Positions 34,570 through 44,404 of a stretch of 64,000 bases of DNA are shown here, in pieces. The notes below the pieces were generated by a model. It was not told where the DNA came from. It did no database searches and worked only from the letters and a program-made list of their open reading frames with translations. The position numbers and the translations under genes are program-made. Source of the DNA: Paenibacillus sp. FSL H3-0469 (GTDB lineage: Bacteria > Bacillota > Bacilli > Paenibacillales > Paenibacillaceae). Location of the stretch: assembly GCF_038051945.1 (NCBI RefSeq), contig NZ_CP150302.1, positions 1,984,001 to 2,048,000 on the forward strand, in the 5' to 3' direction. The stretch's first letter is position 1. Each line of letters begins with the position of its first letter.

Positions 34570-35646
34570 ATGAATATGACTTGGAGATGGTACGGCGAGG
34601 GCAACGACAACATCACTCTTGACCACATCCGTCAAATCCCGGGCGTTATGGGCATCGTCTGGTCGCTGCACCACAAGGTGGCCGGTGAGGTCTGGGAAAT
34701 GGAAGAAATCCAGAAGGTTGCCGATCAGATCACAGCCAAGGGCTTCAGTACAGCGGTTGTTGAAAGCGTCAACGTTCATGATGATATCAAAATCGGACTG
34801 CCGTCCCGCGACAAATACATCGACATCTATATCGATACAATCCGCAAGCTCGCCAAGGTTGGCGTGAAGGTCATCTGCTACAACTTCATGCCGGTGTTCG
34901 ACTGGACCCGTACCGAGCTGTATAAGGAGCTGCCGGACGGATCGAACGCCCTCTTTTATGAAAAGGCTGCCATTACCGATAATCCGCGCGCAATGGTAGA
35001 CCGCATCCTGAAGGGTGCCGGACAATTCACCATGCCGGGCTGGGAGCCGGAGCGGCTGGCTAAGCTGGATGAGCTGTTCGCGGCCTATGCTGACGTTACC
35101 GAGGATAAATTGTTCGACAATCTGAAGTATTTCCTGGAGCGCATCATTCCGGTGTGTGAAGAAGTGGATATCAAAATGGCCATTCACCCGGATGATCCGG
35201 CCTGGCCGATCTTCGGACTGCCGCGCATTATCCGCAGCCGCGATACGATCCGCCGCTTCCTGGACATGGTGGACAGCCCGTATAACGGCCTGACCTTCTG
35301 CACCGGCTCGCTCGGAACGAACCCGGAGAATGATCTGCCGGCAATGATCCGCGAGTTCAGTGACCGGATTTATTTTGCCCATATCCGCAATGTGAAGGTG
35401 TTCGACAATGGAGACTTTATTGAAGTATCCCACCGTGGCCGTGATGGCAGCGTAGATGTGGCAGAGGTTGTTAAGGCGTACCATGAGAGCGGCTTCACCG
35501 GTTATGTGCGTCCGGACCACGGCAGACATCTCTGGGGCGAGGAGAAAAATTGCCGTCCAGGCTATGGCCTCTATGACCGGGCGATGGGGATCATGTATCT
35601 GCTGGGCGTATGGGACAGCCTGGACAATGTTAAGGAGGCCAAGTAA
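34570..35646 (+). CDS. uxuA: Mannonate dehydratase
   Basis: The product (358 aa) dehydrates D-mannonate to 2-keto-3-deoxygluconate in the glucuronate pathway. It opens with the family stretch MNMTWRWYGEGNDNITLDHIRQIPGVMGIVW and has AIHPDDPAWPIFGLPRI, LTFCTGSLGTNPENDLP, YFAHIRNVK and YVRPDHGRHLWGE, where the metal-binding His and Asp residues of this TIM-barrel enzyme lie. Of three near ATGs, 34570 has the best spacing (nine bases) from GGAGG. uxuB follows without a gap. A GntR-type operator lies upstream. Confidence 0.95.
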   Translation: MNMTWRWYGEGNDNITLDHIRQIPGVMGIVWSLHHKVAGEVWEMEEIQKVADQITAKGFSTAVVESVNVHDDIKIGLPSRDKYIDIYIDTIRKLAKVGVKVICYNFMPVFDWTRTELYKELPDGSNALFYEKAAITDNPRAMVDRILKGAGQFTMPGWEPERLAKLDELFAAYADVTEDKLFDNLKYFLERIIPVCEEVDIKMAIHPDDPAWPIFGLPRIIRSRDTIRRFLDMVDSPYNGLTFCTGSLGTNPENDLPAMIREFSDRIYFAHIRNVKVFDNGDFIEVSHRGRDGSVDVAEVVKAYHESGFTGYVRPDHGRHLWGEEKNCRPGYGLYDRAMGIMYLLGVWDSLDNVKEAK

Positions 35647-37263
35647 ATGCTGAGTCTGAACAGAAGCAGCATTGCTGATCGGGCAGCCTGGGAAGCCGCA
35701 GGGGTAGAGCTGCCAAAGTTCGATTTCGCAGCGGTCGCGCAGAATACGCTTGCGAAGCCGGAGTGGGTTCACTTCGGGGCGGGCAATATTTTCAGAGGCT
35801 TCGTGGCGAATGCGCACCAGAAGCTACTGGACAGCGGCAAGGCCGACACCGGCATTATCGCCGCCGAGACCTTCGACTTCGAGATGATTGACAAGGTCTA
35901 CAAGCCTTATGACAACCTGACTCTCTTGGTGCTGATGAATGCGGCGGGCGACTTCCAGAAGCGGATCGTCAGCAGCATCGTCGAAGGCATCACTGCAGAC
36001 AAGACCCGGGAAGCGGATTACAGCCGGTTGACTGAGATTTTCGAAAACCCCAGCCTGCAGATGGCGAGCTTCACGATTACGGAAAAAGGCTATTCCCTAA
36101 CCGGTCCTGATGGACAGTACCTGGGCATTGTGCAGAAGGACATCGCCGGCGGGCCGGAGCATCCGGTTCATGCGATGAGCATCGTGGCTTCCTTCGCCTA
36201 CAAGCGTTACCTGAAGGGCCAGTACCCGATGACCTTCGTCAGCATGGACAACTGCTCGCATAACGGCGACAAGCTGAAGCAGGGCATGGTCACCATCGCC
36301 AAGGAATGGGCCGCTAAGGGCCATGTGGAGGAAGGGTTCGTCGCTTATCTGGAGGATGAGCAGAAGATCACCTTCCCGCTGTCCATGATTGACAAAATCA
36401 CCCCGCGCCCGTCCGAATCCGTCCAGGCGGCACTGCTGGAACAGGGCATCGGCGGTATGGATGTCATCGTCACCTCCAAGAACACGTATACCGCTCCCTT
36501 CGTTAATGCGGAGATCAGCGAGTATCTGGTCATTGAGGACAAATTCACGAACGGCCGTCCGGCGCTTGAAGCAGCCGGCGTGATCTTCACGGACCGCGAC
36601 ACGGTTAACAACGTGGAGACGATGAAGGTAACCACCTGCCTCAACCCGCTGCATACGGCGCTGGCGGTCACCGGCTGTCTGCTCGGCTACACGCTGATCG
36701 CCGACGAGATGCAGGATGCTACGCTTCGTAAGCTTGTCGAGACTATCGGCTACAAGGAAGGACTGCCTGTTGTTGTTGATCCGGGCATCCTGAGTCCGAA
36801 GCAATTCCTGGACGAGGTGCTGCAGGAACGGTTCGCCAACCCGTTCATCCCTGACACTCCGCAGCGGATTGCCACGGATACCTCGCAGAAGGTTGGCATC
36901 CGCTTCGGTGAGACGATCAAATCGTATATCCGGCGGGAAGATCTGGACCCGTCGCAGCTGACCGCCATACCGCTTGCTATCGCTGCCTGGTGCCGGTACT
37001 TGCTCGGCGTGAATGATGAAGGCGCTGCCTTCACGCTCAGCCCTGACCCGCTGCTGGAATCGCTGCAAGCGCGGCTTGCGGGGATTACGCTGGGCGCAGA
37101 TGCGGCTACGGCCGCTGGCGTGCGCGCGGTGCTGGAGGACCAGGCCATCTTCGGCGTGGACCTGTACGCCGCCGGACTGGGCGGGACGATCGAGGCCATG
37201 TTCACCGAGATGCTGGCCGGTCCGGGCGCGGTCCGGGCTACGCTGGAGAAGTATACCGCCTGA
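35647..37263 (+). CDS. uxuB: Mannitol dehydrogenase-family D-mannonate oxidoreductase
   Basis: The product (538 aa) reduces fructuronate to D-mannonate with NADH, just before the UxuA step. It has the family N-terminus FGAGNIFRGFVANAHQKLLDSG with the nucleotide-binding glycines, the SMDNCSHNGDKLK motif and the substrate-side KVTTCLNPLHTALAVTGCLLGY with the conserved Lys and His region. The ATG directly abuts the uxuA stop, and its GGAGG lies in the last uxuA codons, so the two are translationally coupled. Uronate isomerase, which should come before it in the pathway, is not in this window. Confidence 0.92.
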   Translation: MLSLNRSSIADRAAWEAAGVELPKFDFAAVAQNTLAKPEWVHFGAGNIFRGFVANAHQKLLDSGKADTGIIAAETFDFEMIDKVYKPYDNLTLLVLMNAAGDFQKRIVSSIVEGITADKTREADYSRLTEIFENPSLQMASFTITEKGYSLTGPDGQYLGIVQKDIAGGPEHPVHAMSIVASFAYKRYLKGQYPMTFVSMDNCSHNGDKLKQGMVTIAKEWAAKGHVEEGFVAYLEDEQKITFPLSMIDKITPRPSESVQAALLEQGIGGMDVIVTSKNTYTAPFVNAEISEYLVIEDKFTNGRPALEAAGVIFTDRDTVNNVETMKVTTCLNPLHTALAVTGCLLGYTLIADEMQDATLRKLVETIGYKEGLPVVVDPGILSPKQFLDEVLQERFANPFIPDTPQRIATDTSQKVGIRFGETIKSYIRREDLDPSQLTAIPLAIAAWCRYLLGVNDEGAAFTLSPDPLLESLQARLAGITLGADAATAAGVRAVLEDQAIFGVDLYAAGLGGTIEAMFTEMLAGPGAVRATLEKYTA

Positions 37264-37301
37264 GTTGTGGGCCGGGTGTGTGCGAACACGCGAACATAAG
37301 T

Positions 37302-37347
37302 AAAAAGGCTAGGCCCTCCTTGTTCAAGGAGGGCCTAGCCTTTTTTT
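37302..37347 (+). terminator. Intrinsic terminator of uxuAB
   Basis: AGGCTAGGCCCTCCTTG and CAAGGAGGGCCTAGCCT are perfect arms with a tiny loop and a seven-T tail. The A-run before it lets it work on the other strand too. Confidence 0.95.
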
Positions 37348-37454
37348 GTGTGGTGAGTGTTGCAAGTATGGCCGGTGGCGGGGAAGATAGCGTATAAACC
37401 AGTCTGCGGCACCAATCACATTAGACTGCGGAGTTGGCCCGTGGTGGCGGCGAA

Positions 37455-37640
37455 TTCAGGAGCACTTGTGCTCTTCATTTGCTCGTTTAGCCAACTTTCC
37501 CGGGATTCAGGAGCACTTGTGCTCTTCATTTGCTTAGTGGGCGCGCATCTGGATAAATCAGTGGGATTTATCCCTTTCATTTACTCCTCCCGCCCACTTT
37601 TGGCGAATTGAAAGGGATTTATCCCCTTCAATTGTTCATT
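37455..37640. repeat. Family B tandem array 2 (four units)
   Basis: The conserved CATTT-like word occurs at 37476, 37527, 37578 and 37629, an exact 51-bp period. Two units have the perfect palindrome GAGCAC-TT-GTGCTC. The next two have GTGGGATTTATCCCT and AGGGATTTATCCCC, so the stem changes within the array. It fills the gap between convergent uxuB and the GH43 gene. 37641-37709 shows nothing. Confidence 0.92.
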
Positions 37641-37709
37641 CCCTTAGTTTCCCTTGTAGCCTTAGCTTCATTGAAGCATCATTTTCGATGCTCCAGCTAT
37701 AAGCTGATA

Positions 37710-39293
37710 CTACTCCTGCTCCAGATACTCAAAGTAATCAAAATCCGCCGGATGCAGCGTTCCGCTGAGGTCCTGGGCGCACATGCCGATGAAGGTGCCG
37801 GTAAACCGGATGTAGGCCGGGAAATCATCTGACAAATGATAGATTTCTAAGGCAGGGCCGATCATCTCCCAGGAGGATTCGCCAGCCTTGTAATAGAACT
37901 GGGCAAACTCGCCGTCGATGACGACCTTGAGTGCTACACTTCCTCCGGCAGGCAGCGGAACCTCGGGCGTCAGGGTGTCTTCATAGACCCCGTCCTTGGA
38001 GCGGATGAGTCCCAGTGTTCGGCCGAGGACTTCATCGTGCGTGATCCGCAGATAGAGGTAATCCTTCGTATCGTAATAGACAATCAGGCCGGCCATCTGC
38101 TGGAAATGCTCCGGTTCGAAGTCCACCGAGGTCTCAGCGCTGCACCGGAAGGCTTGCTGGCGCAGGGCGACCAGGCTCTGACGGTGCATGGAGCTCATCG
38201 ATTCCTTGCCACGCAGGCGCAGGTATCCCGGACGTTCCTGAAGCGAGAGCCAGGACTCATCCGCAGGTACCCGCAGGGTGCTCCAGCGGACATCCAGCTG
38301 CGGAGCATCGAAATCATCACGCGGAGCGGCTGACGCAAAAGGATGCGCCGGAAGATCCGGGCCTTCCACCGTCAGCGACGGAGCATTCCCTCCACCAGAC
38401 AGGGCCAGCCAGCCGTCTTCAGTAAATGTGGCGCGCTGAATTGCCGTCTCCCGGCCCAGGTTGCAGTACTTGTCCTTGACCGGACGGCCGCATAGATGGA
38501 CCATGTACCATTCACCTGTCTGCGTCTCGACCAGGCTGGCATGGCCTGCTTTTTGCAGCGTAAGCTCGGGGTTGCCTGCAGAGGTCAGCAGCGGATTAAT
38601 AGGCGCGGTCTCGTAAGGACCTTCAATCTGCTTTGCGCGGGCTACGGTCACCGCATGATCATACTGCGTACCGCCCTCAGCCGTAATCAGATAATACCAG
38701 CCGTCCTTGCGGTATAGGTGCGGGCCTTCAGTCAGTGCCAGCCCCGTTCCTTTATAGATCGGAGTAACCGGTCCAACCAGGCGCTGCTCTTCCGCCGAAT
38801 ATTCCTGGAGCACAATCCCGGCGAAGCTGTTACGGCCGGTGCGGTGATCCCACAGCATATTAACCAGCCATTTGCGCCCGTCCTCGTCATGGAACAACGA
38901 AGGGTCGAAGCCGCTGCTATTCAGGTACACAGGCTCAGACCAGGGGCCTTCGATATTCTCCGCAGTCACCAGATAGTTAGGTGTATCCTTGAAGGCACCC
39001 TGGCGGCTTTTGACGTCGGTATAGATCAGATAAAAGAGTCCATTGTCGTACGTGAGGCAAGGTGCCCAGATGCCGCCGGAATCGGGGTCCCCCTCCATAT
39101 TAAGCTGCGAGCTGCGGGTCAGCGCATAGGTCAGCGGCCGCCAGTTCACCAGATCGCGCGAATGATGAATCCGCACACCGGGGAACCACTCGAAGGTAGA
39201 GGTGGCGATGTAATAGTCATCCCCTGCCCGGCAGATCGACGGGTCGGGATGAAATCCGCGCAGAATGGGATTATGAATCAGATTTCGGCTCAT
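37710..39293 (-). CDS. GH43 beta-xylosidase/alpha-arabinofuranosidase
   Basis: The product (527 aa) has a five-bladed GH43 catalytic domain: general base Asp in [21 protein letters not shown] (about residue 15), pKa-tuning Asp in [20 protein letters not shown], and acid Glu in [25 protein letters not shown]-terminal concanavalin-like domain ([37 protein letters not shown]) is the type found in GH43 beta-xylosidases. It lacks a signal peptide and would cut imported xylo-oligosaccharides. Its ATG overlaps the stop of the upstream dehydratase by four bases, so the two form one operon. Confidence 0.92.
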   Translation of the reverse strand: MSRNLIHNPILRGFHPDPSICRAGDDYYIATSTFEWFPGVRIHHSRDLVNWRPLTYALTRSSQLNMEGDPDSGGIWAPCLTYDNGLFYLIYTDVKSRQGAFKDTPNYLVTAENIEGPWSEPVYLNSSGFDPSLFHDEDGRKWLVNMLWDHRTGRNSFAGIVLQEYSAEEQRLVGPVTPIYKGTGLALTEGPHLYRKDGWYYLITAEGGTQYDHAVTVARAKQIEGPYETAPINPLLTSAGNPELTLQKAGHASLVETQTGEWYMVHLCGRPVKDKYCNLGRETAIQRATFTEDGWLALSGGGNAPSLTVEGPDLPAHPFASAAPRDDFDAPQLDVRWSTLRVPADESWLSLQERPGYLRLRGKESMSSMHRQSLVALRQQAFRCSAETSVDFEPEHFQQMAGLIVYYDTKDYLYLRITHDEVLGRTLGLIRSKDGVYEDTLTPEVPLPAGGSVALKVVIDGEFAQFYYKAGESSWEMIGPALEIYHLSDDFPAYIRFTGTFIGMCAQDLSGTLHPADFDYFEYLEQE

Positions 39294-41269
39294 AGTTTCT
39301 CCTCCAATGCTTGCCGTCCTGCTTCCAGTAAGGCAATGATTTTGTCAGTGTCGTAGATACAGCCCTTCCAGGTTCCGCCGCTGGCTGCTTGAAGCGCAGC
39401 CCACAGCCGGGTATCCTCCGGCAGGCCCGGGTCAACCGCCAGGCCCGGATGAGGTGTCCGCGAAGCCAGAATCAGCGTCCCCGCATCCTTGGTCAGCGGC
39501 TCATCCCCCTCACCGACCAGATTCACGCTTCCTTCCAGATTCACAGTATCAATCCGCACCTCCACCCAGTCATTATCACGAAGCTTGCCAAGCGGGCCAC
39601 CCGCCAGTGCTTCCGGCCCCATATGGCCGATGCAGGCACCTGTGGAGACGCCGGAGAAGCGGGCATCCGTGATCAGCGTGACATATTTGCCGTAAGGCAG
39701 ATGCTTGAGCGCCGAGGTGAGCTGGTAAGTCTCCTCCATCCCGGTTCCGCTCGGTCCACGGCCGATGACGGCCAGAATATCCCCCGCTTGAACCATACCC
39801 AGCTTGATGCTGCGGATGGCGGCTCTCTCTGTGGTGAACACCTTCACTCGCCCGGTATGGCGATAGACGCCCTCGCTGTCCAGAACGGCAGGATCAATGG
39901 CTGCCGATTTGATAACTGCACCTTCGGGGCAAAGATTGCCGATAGGGAACGTCATAGTAGACGCCATGCCCTGGCGCTTGGCCTCTTCCGGGCTCATGAT
40001 GACAGTATCCGGGTCCACACCGTCCGCTTCCAGTAACCGCTGCCGCAGATCAGTCCGCCGCTGCGAGCTCTCCCACCAGTCCAGATTCTCGCCCAGAGTC
40101 CGCCCGGTCACCGTCAGCACGGACTCGTCAATCAGTCCCAGCTTGCGCAGATGCAGCATGACCTCAGGAACACCACCTGCCAGAAACACCCGGATGGTCG
40201 GATGCGGCACGGGACCATTCGGCAGCACGCTGACGAGGCGCGGGACCATCCGGTTCACCCGGTTCCAGTCCTCAACGGTCGGAACCTTCAGCCCGGCGGC
40301 ATGGGCAATGGCCGGCAGATGCAGCAGCAGATTCGTTGAGCCGCCGAAGGCAGCGTGCAGCACCATCGCATTTTGTATCGACTTATCCGTAAGAATGTCG
40401 CTCATAACAATTCCGTGCTGATCCAGATGCTGAAGGGCCCGGGCCGACTGGCGGCCGATGTTCTTCCAGATCGGCTGCCCCGAAGGCGACAGGGCCGAGT
40501 GCGGCAGGGCCATGCCCAGCGCCTCGGCAATCACCTGGGCAGTCGCGGCGGTGCCGAGGAACTGACAGCCGCCGCCCGGCGTCGCACAGGCCCGGCAGCC
40601 GAGATCCGCAGCTTCTTCGAGGGACAGCTCTCCGTTGCTGTACCGTGCCCCGATGCTCTGTACCTTACCCGCGTCTTCTCCTTCCACCGGCGGCAGAGTT
40701 ACGCCACCGGGCACAATAACTCCCGGCAGCTTGTGCATCCCGGCAAGGGCCAATAGCATAGCGGGCAGGCCTTTGTCGCAGGTAGCAACGCCAAGCACAC
40801 CCTTACGAGTAGGGAGTGAACGAATCAGCCGCCGGAGCACGATGGCCGCATCATTACGGTAAGGCAGGGAATCGAACATGCCTGTGGTTCCCTGGGAACG
40901 GCCGTCACAGGGATCGCTGACATATCCGGCGAACGGAATCCCCTCATTCGCGGTAAGCTCCTCCGCAATCTCCTCCATCATGACGCCAATCTCCCAGTGA
41001 CCGGTATGATAGCCGAGCGCCAGCGGAGTGCCGTCCTCGCGCCGGATGCCGCCCATCGTTCCTAGTATTAGGTATTGGGGCCGGTTCAGCAGCAGCGGAT
41101 TCCAGCCCATCCCGGCGTTCTGGGTCATGCCAAAAATCTCTCCGCTCGGCGCATTCCGCAGCACCTCCCCGGTAATCGGCAACTGGCCCGCCGGTCCCTC
41201 CGCAGCGGTATGTACAGGTTCATTCTCAATGATGTCTTCCTTCATTAACTCTTGCACACTCAGTTTCAC
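39290..41269 (-). CDS. YjhG/YagF-type D-xylonate dehydratase (IlvD/Edd family)
   Basis: The product (659 aa) is an Fe-S dehydratase of the IlvD/Edd superfamily. Its length and opening ([24 protein letters not shown]) match the YjhG/YagF group, which dehydrates D-xylonate to 2-keto-3-deoxy-xylonate. Cluster Cys candidates are in [25 protein letters not shown] and [16 protein letters not shown]. It begins with GTG 41269. Its partner aldolase is encoded at 42173, and an IclR regulator lies between. No xylose dehydrogenase is present here, so the source of xylonate is unclear; dehydratases of this group can also take other aldonates. Confidence 0.88.
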   Translation of the reverse strand: MKLSVQELMKEDIIENEPVHTAAEGPAGQLPITGEVLRNAPSGEIFGMTQNAGMGWNPLLLNRPQYLILGTMGGIRREDGTPLALGYHTGHWEIGVMMEEIAEELTANEGIPFAGYVSDPCDGRSQGTTGMFDSLPYRNDAAIVLRRLIRSLPTRKGVLGVATCDKGLPAMLLALAGMHKLPGVIVPGGVTLPPVEGEDAGKVQSIGARYSNGELSLEEAADLGCRACATPGGGCQFLGTAATAQVIAEALGMALPHSALSPSGQPIWKNIGRQSARALQHLDQHGIVMSDILTDKSIQNAMVLHAAFGGSTNLLLHLPAIAHAAGLKVPTVEDWNRVNRMVPRLVSVLPNGPVPHPTIRVFLAGGVPEVMLHLRKLGLIDESVLTVTGRTLGENLDWWESSQRRTDLRQRLLEADGVDPDTVIMSPEEAKRQGMASTMTFPIGNLCPEGAVIKSAAIDPAVLDSEGVYRHTGRVKVFTTERAAIRSIKLGMVQAGDILAVIGRGPSGTGMEETYQLTSALKHLPYGKYVTLITDARFSGVSTGACIGHMGPEALAGGPLGKLRDNDWVEVRIDTVNLEGSVNLVGEGDEPLTKDAGTLILASRTPHPGLAVDPGLPEDTRLWAALQAASGGTWKGCIYDTDKIIALLEAGRQALEEKL

Positions 41270-41319
41270 AGTAACCCCTTCTCTCCCTCAGTATGATTGA
41301 ACTTGCCCTGATGCCTAAG

Positions 41320-42078
41320 CTAAGACAACGAGAGCTTTCCTGCAAGTAGGGTCACCTCCCGGATCGCTTCTTCCTGCTTCGCGGTGAAGGCATGCTGAAG
41401 CATCGAAGTGCTGACAGCGGCAACCGCCTTGCCTGCGGCATCCAGTACCGGCGCTGCCACACAGCTGATACCTTGGATAATCTCCTCCTGATCCAGCGCG
41501 TAGCCGGTCTTACGGATTGCTGCCAGGGCTGCTGTGAACTTAGACCAGTCTGTGAGCGTGCGGGTAGTGACCGCAGGCAGCATTTTACCCGGATAACGCC
41601 GTTCCAGCTCTCCCTCCGGCAGCAGCGCCAGCATCATCTTACCCATCGCCGTCGCATGTGCCGGAAACCGCATCCCGGGGCTGGACTCCAGCCTTACCAG
41701 GGACTGCCCCTCCTGCTTGGCCAGGTAAATAATCTCATCACGGTCCAGCACCGACAGCTGAAAGGTCTCCCCCACCACCCCGACACTCTGCGACGATTCT
41801 GCCAGGAACCGCTCTACCAGATTCAGATTCTGCTTAAGAGAATCATTGTAGACGGTATTATAGTAGGAGATCCCGGCACCAAGCACATACCTCTCGCCCG
41901 CATCCTTCACCACCCACCCCAGAGTCTCCATTGTGCGCAGCAGCGAGAACATCGAGCTTTTGTTAATGCCGGTCTCCTCGCAGAGATCTGTCATTTTGAG
42001 CGCTCCGGTCTGTCTTGAGATGGCCTTAAGAATCAGATCCGCCCGTTCCAATGCCGGAACCCAGTATTTCTGCTCCAC
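41320..42078 (-). CDS. IclR family transcriptional regulator
   Basis: The product (252 aa) has an N-terminal winged helix (ALERADLILKAISRQTGALKMTDLCEETGINKSSMFSLLRTMETLGW) and the C-terminal IclR effector domain (MRFPAHATAMGKMMLALLPEGEL, GYALDQEEIIQGISCVAAPVLD). It begins with GTG 42078. It precedes the dehydratase and xylosidase on its own strand and is divergent from the aldolase gene; a 16-bp palindrome between them is its likely operator. It probably senses a 2-keto-3-deoxy acid or the aldonate. Confidence 0.9.
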   Translation of the reverse strand: MEQKYWVPALERADLILKAISRQTGALKMTDLCEETGINKSSMFSLLRTMETLGWVVKDAGERYVLGAGISYYNTVYNDSLKQNLNLVERFLAESSQSVGVVGETFQLSVLDRDEIIYLAKQEGQSLVRLESSPGMRFPAHATAMGKMMLALLPEGELERRYPGKMLPAVTTRTLTDWSKFTAALAAIRKTGYALDQEEIIQGISCVAAPVLDAAGKAVAAVSTSMLQHAFTAKQEEAIREVTLLAGKLSLS

Positions 42079-42102
42079 ACTCTATCCCCTCTCATAAATG
42101 CG

Positions 42103-42131
42103 TTGCTTAAGCTTAAGCAGTTCACTATAAT
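42103..42131 (+). promoter_or_regulatory. Aldolase promoter overlapped by IclR-type palindrome
   Basis: TTGCTT (42103-42108) and TATAAT (42126-42131) are 17 bp apart and point to the aldolase gene. The perfect 16-bp palindrome TGCTTAAGCTTAAGCA (42104-42119) covers the -35 box and spacer, so bound protein would exclude polymerase. It also lies close to the divergent iclR-type start. Confidence 0.85.
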
Positions 42132-42172
42132 AATCTTATGTTTATAATAACAAACCAGGAGGCAAAAATAAA

Positions 42173-43087
42173 ATGAAACTTAGCCGCCCCAACGCAGGTG
42201 TCTTTCCTCCCGTTCCGACAATTCTGGATTCTGCGGGGAAGTTCGACCGTGCCGGTATGAAGCTGCTGATCGACCGATTGATTGAGCAGGGGGTTCACGG
42301 AATGTTGTTCTTAGGAACCGCCGGAGAATTCACCCTGTTCACCGCAGAGCAGCGCGAAGAGATTGCAGAAGCATGCCTGGAGTATACGAATAGCCGCATC
42401 CCGGCCTGGATCGGCACCGGCAGCAACACGGTCGCTGAGACCCTGCGGTTGTCCCGCCATGCTGCTGAGCATGGAGCTACCGGCATCGTTATCATGAATC
42501 CGTATTACTACAAGCTGAGCGAAGAGGCTCTGTTCGCGCATTTTGCCGCTGTGCTGGAAGCCGTCGATGTGCCGCTCATGCTGTACAACTTCCCGGCTAT
42601 GACCGGCCAGGACCTCAGTCCGGCCTTCGTTGCCCGCCTGGCCGCACATTATCCGAATGTACTGGGCATCAAGGATACCGTGGACCAGCTTAGCCATATC
42701 CGCCAGATGATCATGCAGGTTAAGGCGGTCAGTCCGGACTTCTCCGTCTTCTGCGGGTTCGATGAATACCTGCTGCCTACGCTCGCTGCGGGTGGAGACG
42801 GGGCAATTGCTGCCAGCGCCAACTTCGCGCCAGAGCTCATGCTGGGTGTGTACGACAGCTTCCAAAAGGGAGACTTGGCCGGAGTGCTCGCCTTCCAGAA
42901 GCGTCTGATTGAGATTCCGGCGCTGTATGCCATCGATGATCCGTTCGTTGCTTCTATTAAAGAAGCCGTCCGTCTGTCCGGCCTGCCGGTATCGACACAC
43001 AGTCTGGCTTCGCCTGGGGTGTGGAGTGCGGAGCATGAGGATAGGCTGAAGCAGATTTTCAGCCGGGCAGGTATTGTCCAAGGGTAA
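42173..43087 (+). CDS. DHDPS-family 2-keto-3-deoxy-aldonate aldolase (YagE/YjhH-like)
   Basis: The product (304 aa) is a TIM-barrel class I aldolase of the dihydrodipicolinate synthase family. It has the GTAGEFTLFTAEQR loop, the catalytic Tyr in LMLYNFPAMTGQDLSP and the Schiff-base Lys in NVLGIKDTVDQLSH. Its setting beside a YjhG-type dehydratase fits the YagE/YjhH group, which splits 2-keto-3-deoxy-xylonate or -gluconate to pyruvate and an aldehyde, rather than lysine synthesis. AGGAGG precedes the ATG. It has its own promoter under an IclR-type palindrome. Confidence 0.88.
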   Translation: MKLSRPNAGVFPPVPTILDSAGKFDRAGMKLLIDRLIEQGVHGMLFLGTAGEFTLFTAEQREEIAEACLEYTNSRIPAWIGTGSNTVAETLRLSRHAAEHGATGIVIMNPYYYKLSEEALFAHFAAVLEAVDVPLMLYNFPAMTGQDLSPAFVARLAAHYPNVLGIKDTVDQLSHIRQMIMQVKAVSPDFSVFCGFDEYLLPTLAAGGDGAIAASANFAPELMLGVYDSFQKGDLAGVLAFQKRLIEIPALYAIDDPFVASIKEAVRLSGLPVSTHSLASPGVWSAEHEDRLKQIFSRAGIVQG

Positions 43088-43131
43088 GCGATATTTATAG
43101 CGCGTACTCATCCATTCTTATTTTTCAAGGT

Positions 43132-43158
43132 CAGCCCGAGTTGGGGCTGGCTTTTTTG
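43132..43158 (+). terminator. Intrinsic terminator of the aldolase gene
   Basis: CAGCCC pairs with GGGCTG over a short loop and is followed by CTTTTTT. The next words, TTTTGGACTTCCGGCCG, recur at about 61563 in a family D element. Confidence 0.8.
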
Positions 43159-43312
43159 GACTTCCGGCCGTGAGGTTCCCTGCAAGGCTCGTAGTGAGGT
43201 TCCTCCTTTCTTCGTTGTGAAGGTTGGTCTATAATTTTGTTCAGATGCACAATGAGTGATTGAGAGGCAAAATAGGGGCGGTTACCCGCTCAAGACGAGG
43301 AGGGAGTTCCGG

Positions 43313-44341
43313 TTGTTTCAGTTATCGGAGAAGCAGGCGCAGGAGATTGTCGACAAGATGATGATGGACATCCCCTATAACATCAACATCATGAACGATC
43401 AGGGGATCATTATCGGCAGCGGGCATAAGGCAAGGGTCGGCACCGTTCATCAGGGGGCTGTCGAGGCGCTGTCCACCGGGCACAGGGTCGAAGTCATGGA
43501 GGACGGGCGATATGAGAAAAAGGGCACCAACGAACCGATTGTCATCGGCAATACCCGCGTAGGTGTAATCGGAATCTCCGGCAGCCCGGAAGAAGTCCGG
43601 CCTTTCTGCAATATCGTGAGGACCACGGTATCGCTGCTCATTGAACAAAGAAACACGCTGGAGCATCTGGCCAGCGAAGCCAGCCGCAAGAAGGCTCTGC
43701 TGGAGATGCTTCTTGATCATCAGGGAGCGTACTCCCAGAAGCTGCGAAAAGAAGCCGCGGCCTATCAGATCGACCTTCTGCAGAAGACCACCGTGCTGTA
43801 TCTCAAGCATGTGCGGCCGGAGCTGGATGAGGCGAAGCTGCTGTTCCTGCATCCGTCCTTCCAGCTCGACGGGGATACATGGGTGATCCTGGTCCAGAAC
43901 CGGCCCGATTGCAGCCGGCTAATTGCCGAACTGCTGCATAACCAGCCGCAGCTTCTGCTGGCCTCGGGCCGGCTGGAGACCAGTATCGCAGAGGGGTACC
44001 GGCAGGCAAAGTCAGCCCTCGGCGTTCTTCTGGCGCTCCGCCCTGCTGCGCAATCGATCCGCTACGAGGATGCAGAATTTCTGGTGAAGCTCAGCCAGTC
44101 GAGCCTGTCAGACAAACCCGGCACTACAATCAAGCTGGAGGATACCGCCGATCTGCTGGAGACGCTCCGCAGCTTCATCAACCACAATTGCAGCGTCTCG
44201 CAGACGGCTGAGCAGCTGAACATCCACCGCAACACGCTGCAATACCGCCTGAAGCGGATCGAGAGCATCACCGGCAAGGACCCGAGGAACCTGCTGCAGC
44301 TCTTCGAGCTTACACATGAGCTGCTGGCATTGTACAAGTAA
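43313..44341 (+). CDS. CdaR family sugar-diacid/glycerate regulator
   Basis: The product (342 aa) has an N-terminal sugar-diacid recognition domain (QEIVDKMMMDIPYNINIMNDQGIIIGSGHKARVGTVHQGA), a middle GGDEF-like PucR region, and a C-terminal HTH_30 domain (NCSVSQTAEQLNIHRNTLQYRLKRIESITGKDPRN). CdaR proteins activate glucarate, galactarate or glycerate genes. TTG 43313 is chosen because GGAGGGAG lies eight bases upstream; no in-frame ATG with a site is near. It is convergent with glycerate kinase and a GntP permease, which are probably its targets. Confidence 0.9.
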   Translation: MFQLSEKQAQEIVDKMMMDIPYNINIMNDQGIIIGSGHKARVGTVHQGAVEALSTGHRVEVMEDGRYEKKGTNEPIVIGNTRVGVIGISGSPEEVRPFCNIVRTTVSLLIEQRNTLEHLASEASRKKALLEMLLDHQGAYSQKLRKEAAAYQIDLLQKTTVLYLKHVRPELDEAKLLFLHPSFQLDGDTWVILVQNRPDCSRLIAELLHNQPQLLLASGRLETSIAEGYRQAKSALGVLLALRPAAQSIRYEDAEFLVKLSQSSLSDKPGTTIKLEDTADLLETLRSFINHNCSVSQTAEQLNIHRNTLQYRLKRIESITGKDPRNLLQLFELTHELLALYK

Positions 44342-44353
44342 CGGTTGCTATAC

Positions 44354-44390
44354 AAAAATAGCCCCGGGGAACCGTATCCCCGGGGCTATC
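44354..44390. terminator. Intrinsic terminator between cdaR-like and glycerate kinase genes
   Basis: ATAGCCCCGGGGA and TCCCCGGGGCTAT are perfect 13-bp arms around six bases. TTTTTG follows on the minus strand, so it mainly serves glycerate kinase. Confidence 0.85.
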
Positions 44391-44404
44391 TCTATGGCAG
44401 ATAG

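Noticed and set aside
34552..35817. 421-codon antisense open frame over uxuA
   Set aside because: It is a shadow of uxuA and the start of uxuB; no motif or ribosome binding site supports it.
42173..43087. Lysine-pathway dihydrodipicolinate synthase
   Set aside because: Fold and Lys/Tyr motifs are shared, but the gene context (xylonate-type dehydratase, IclR operator) favours a keto-deoxy acid aldolase.
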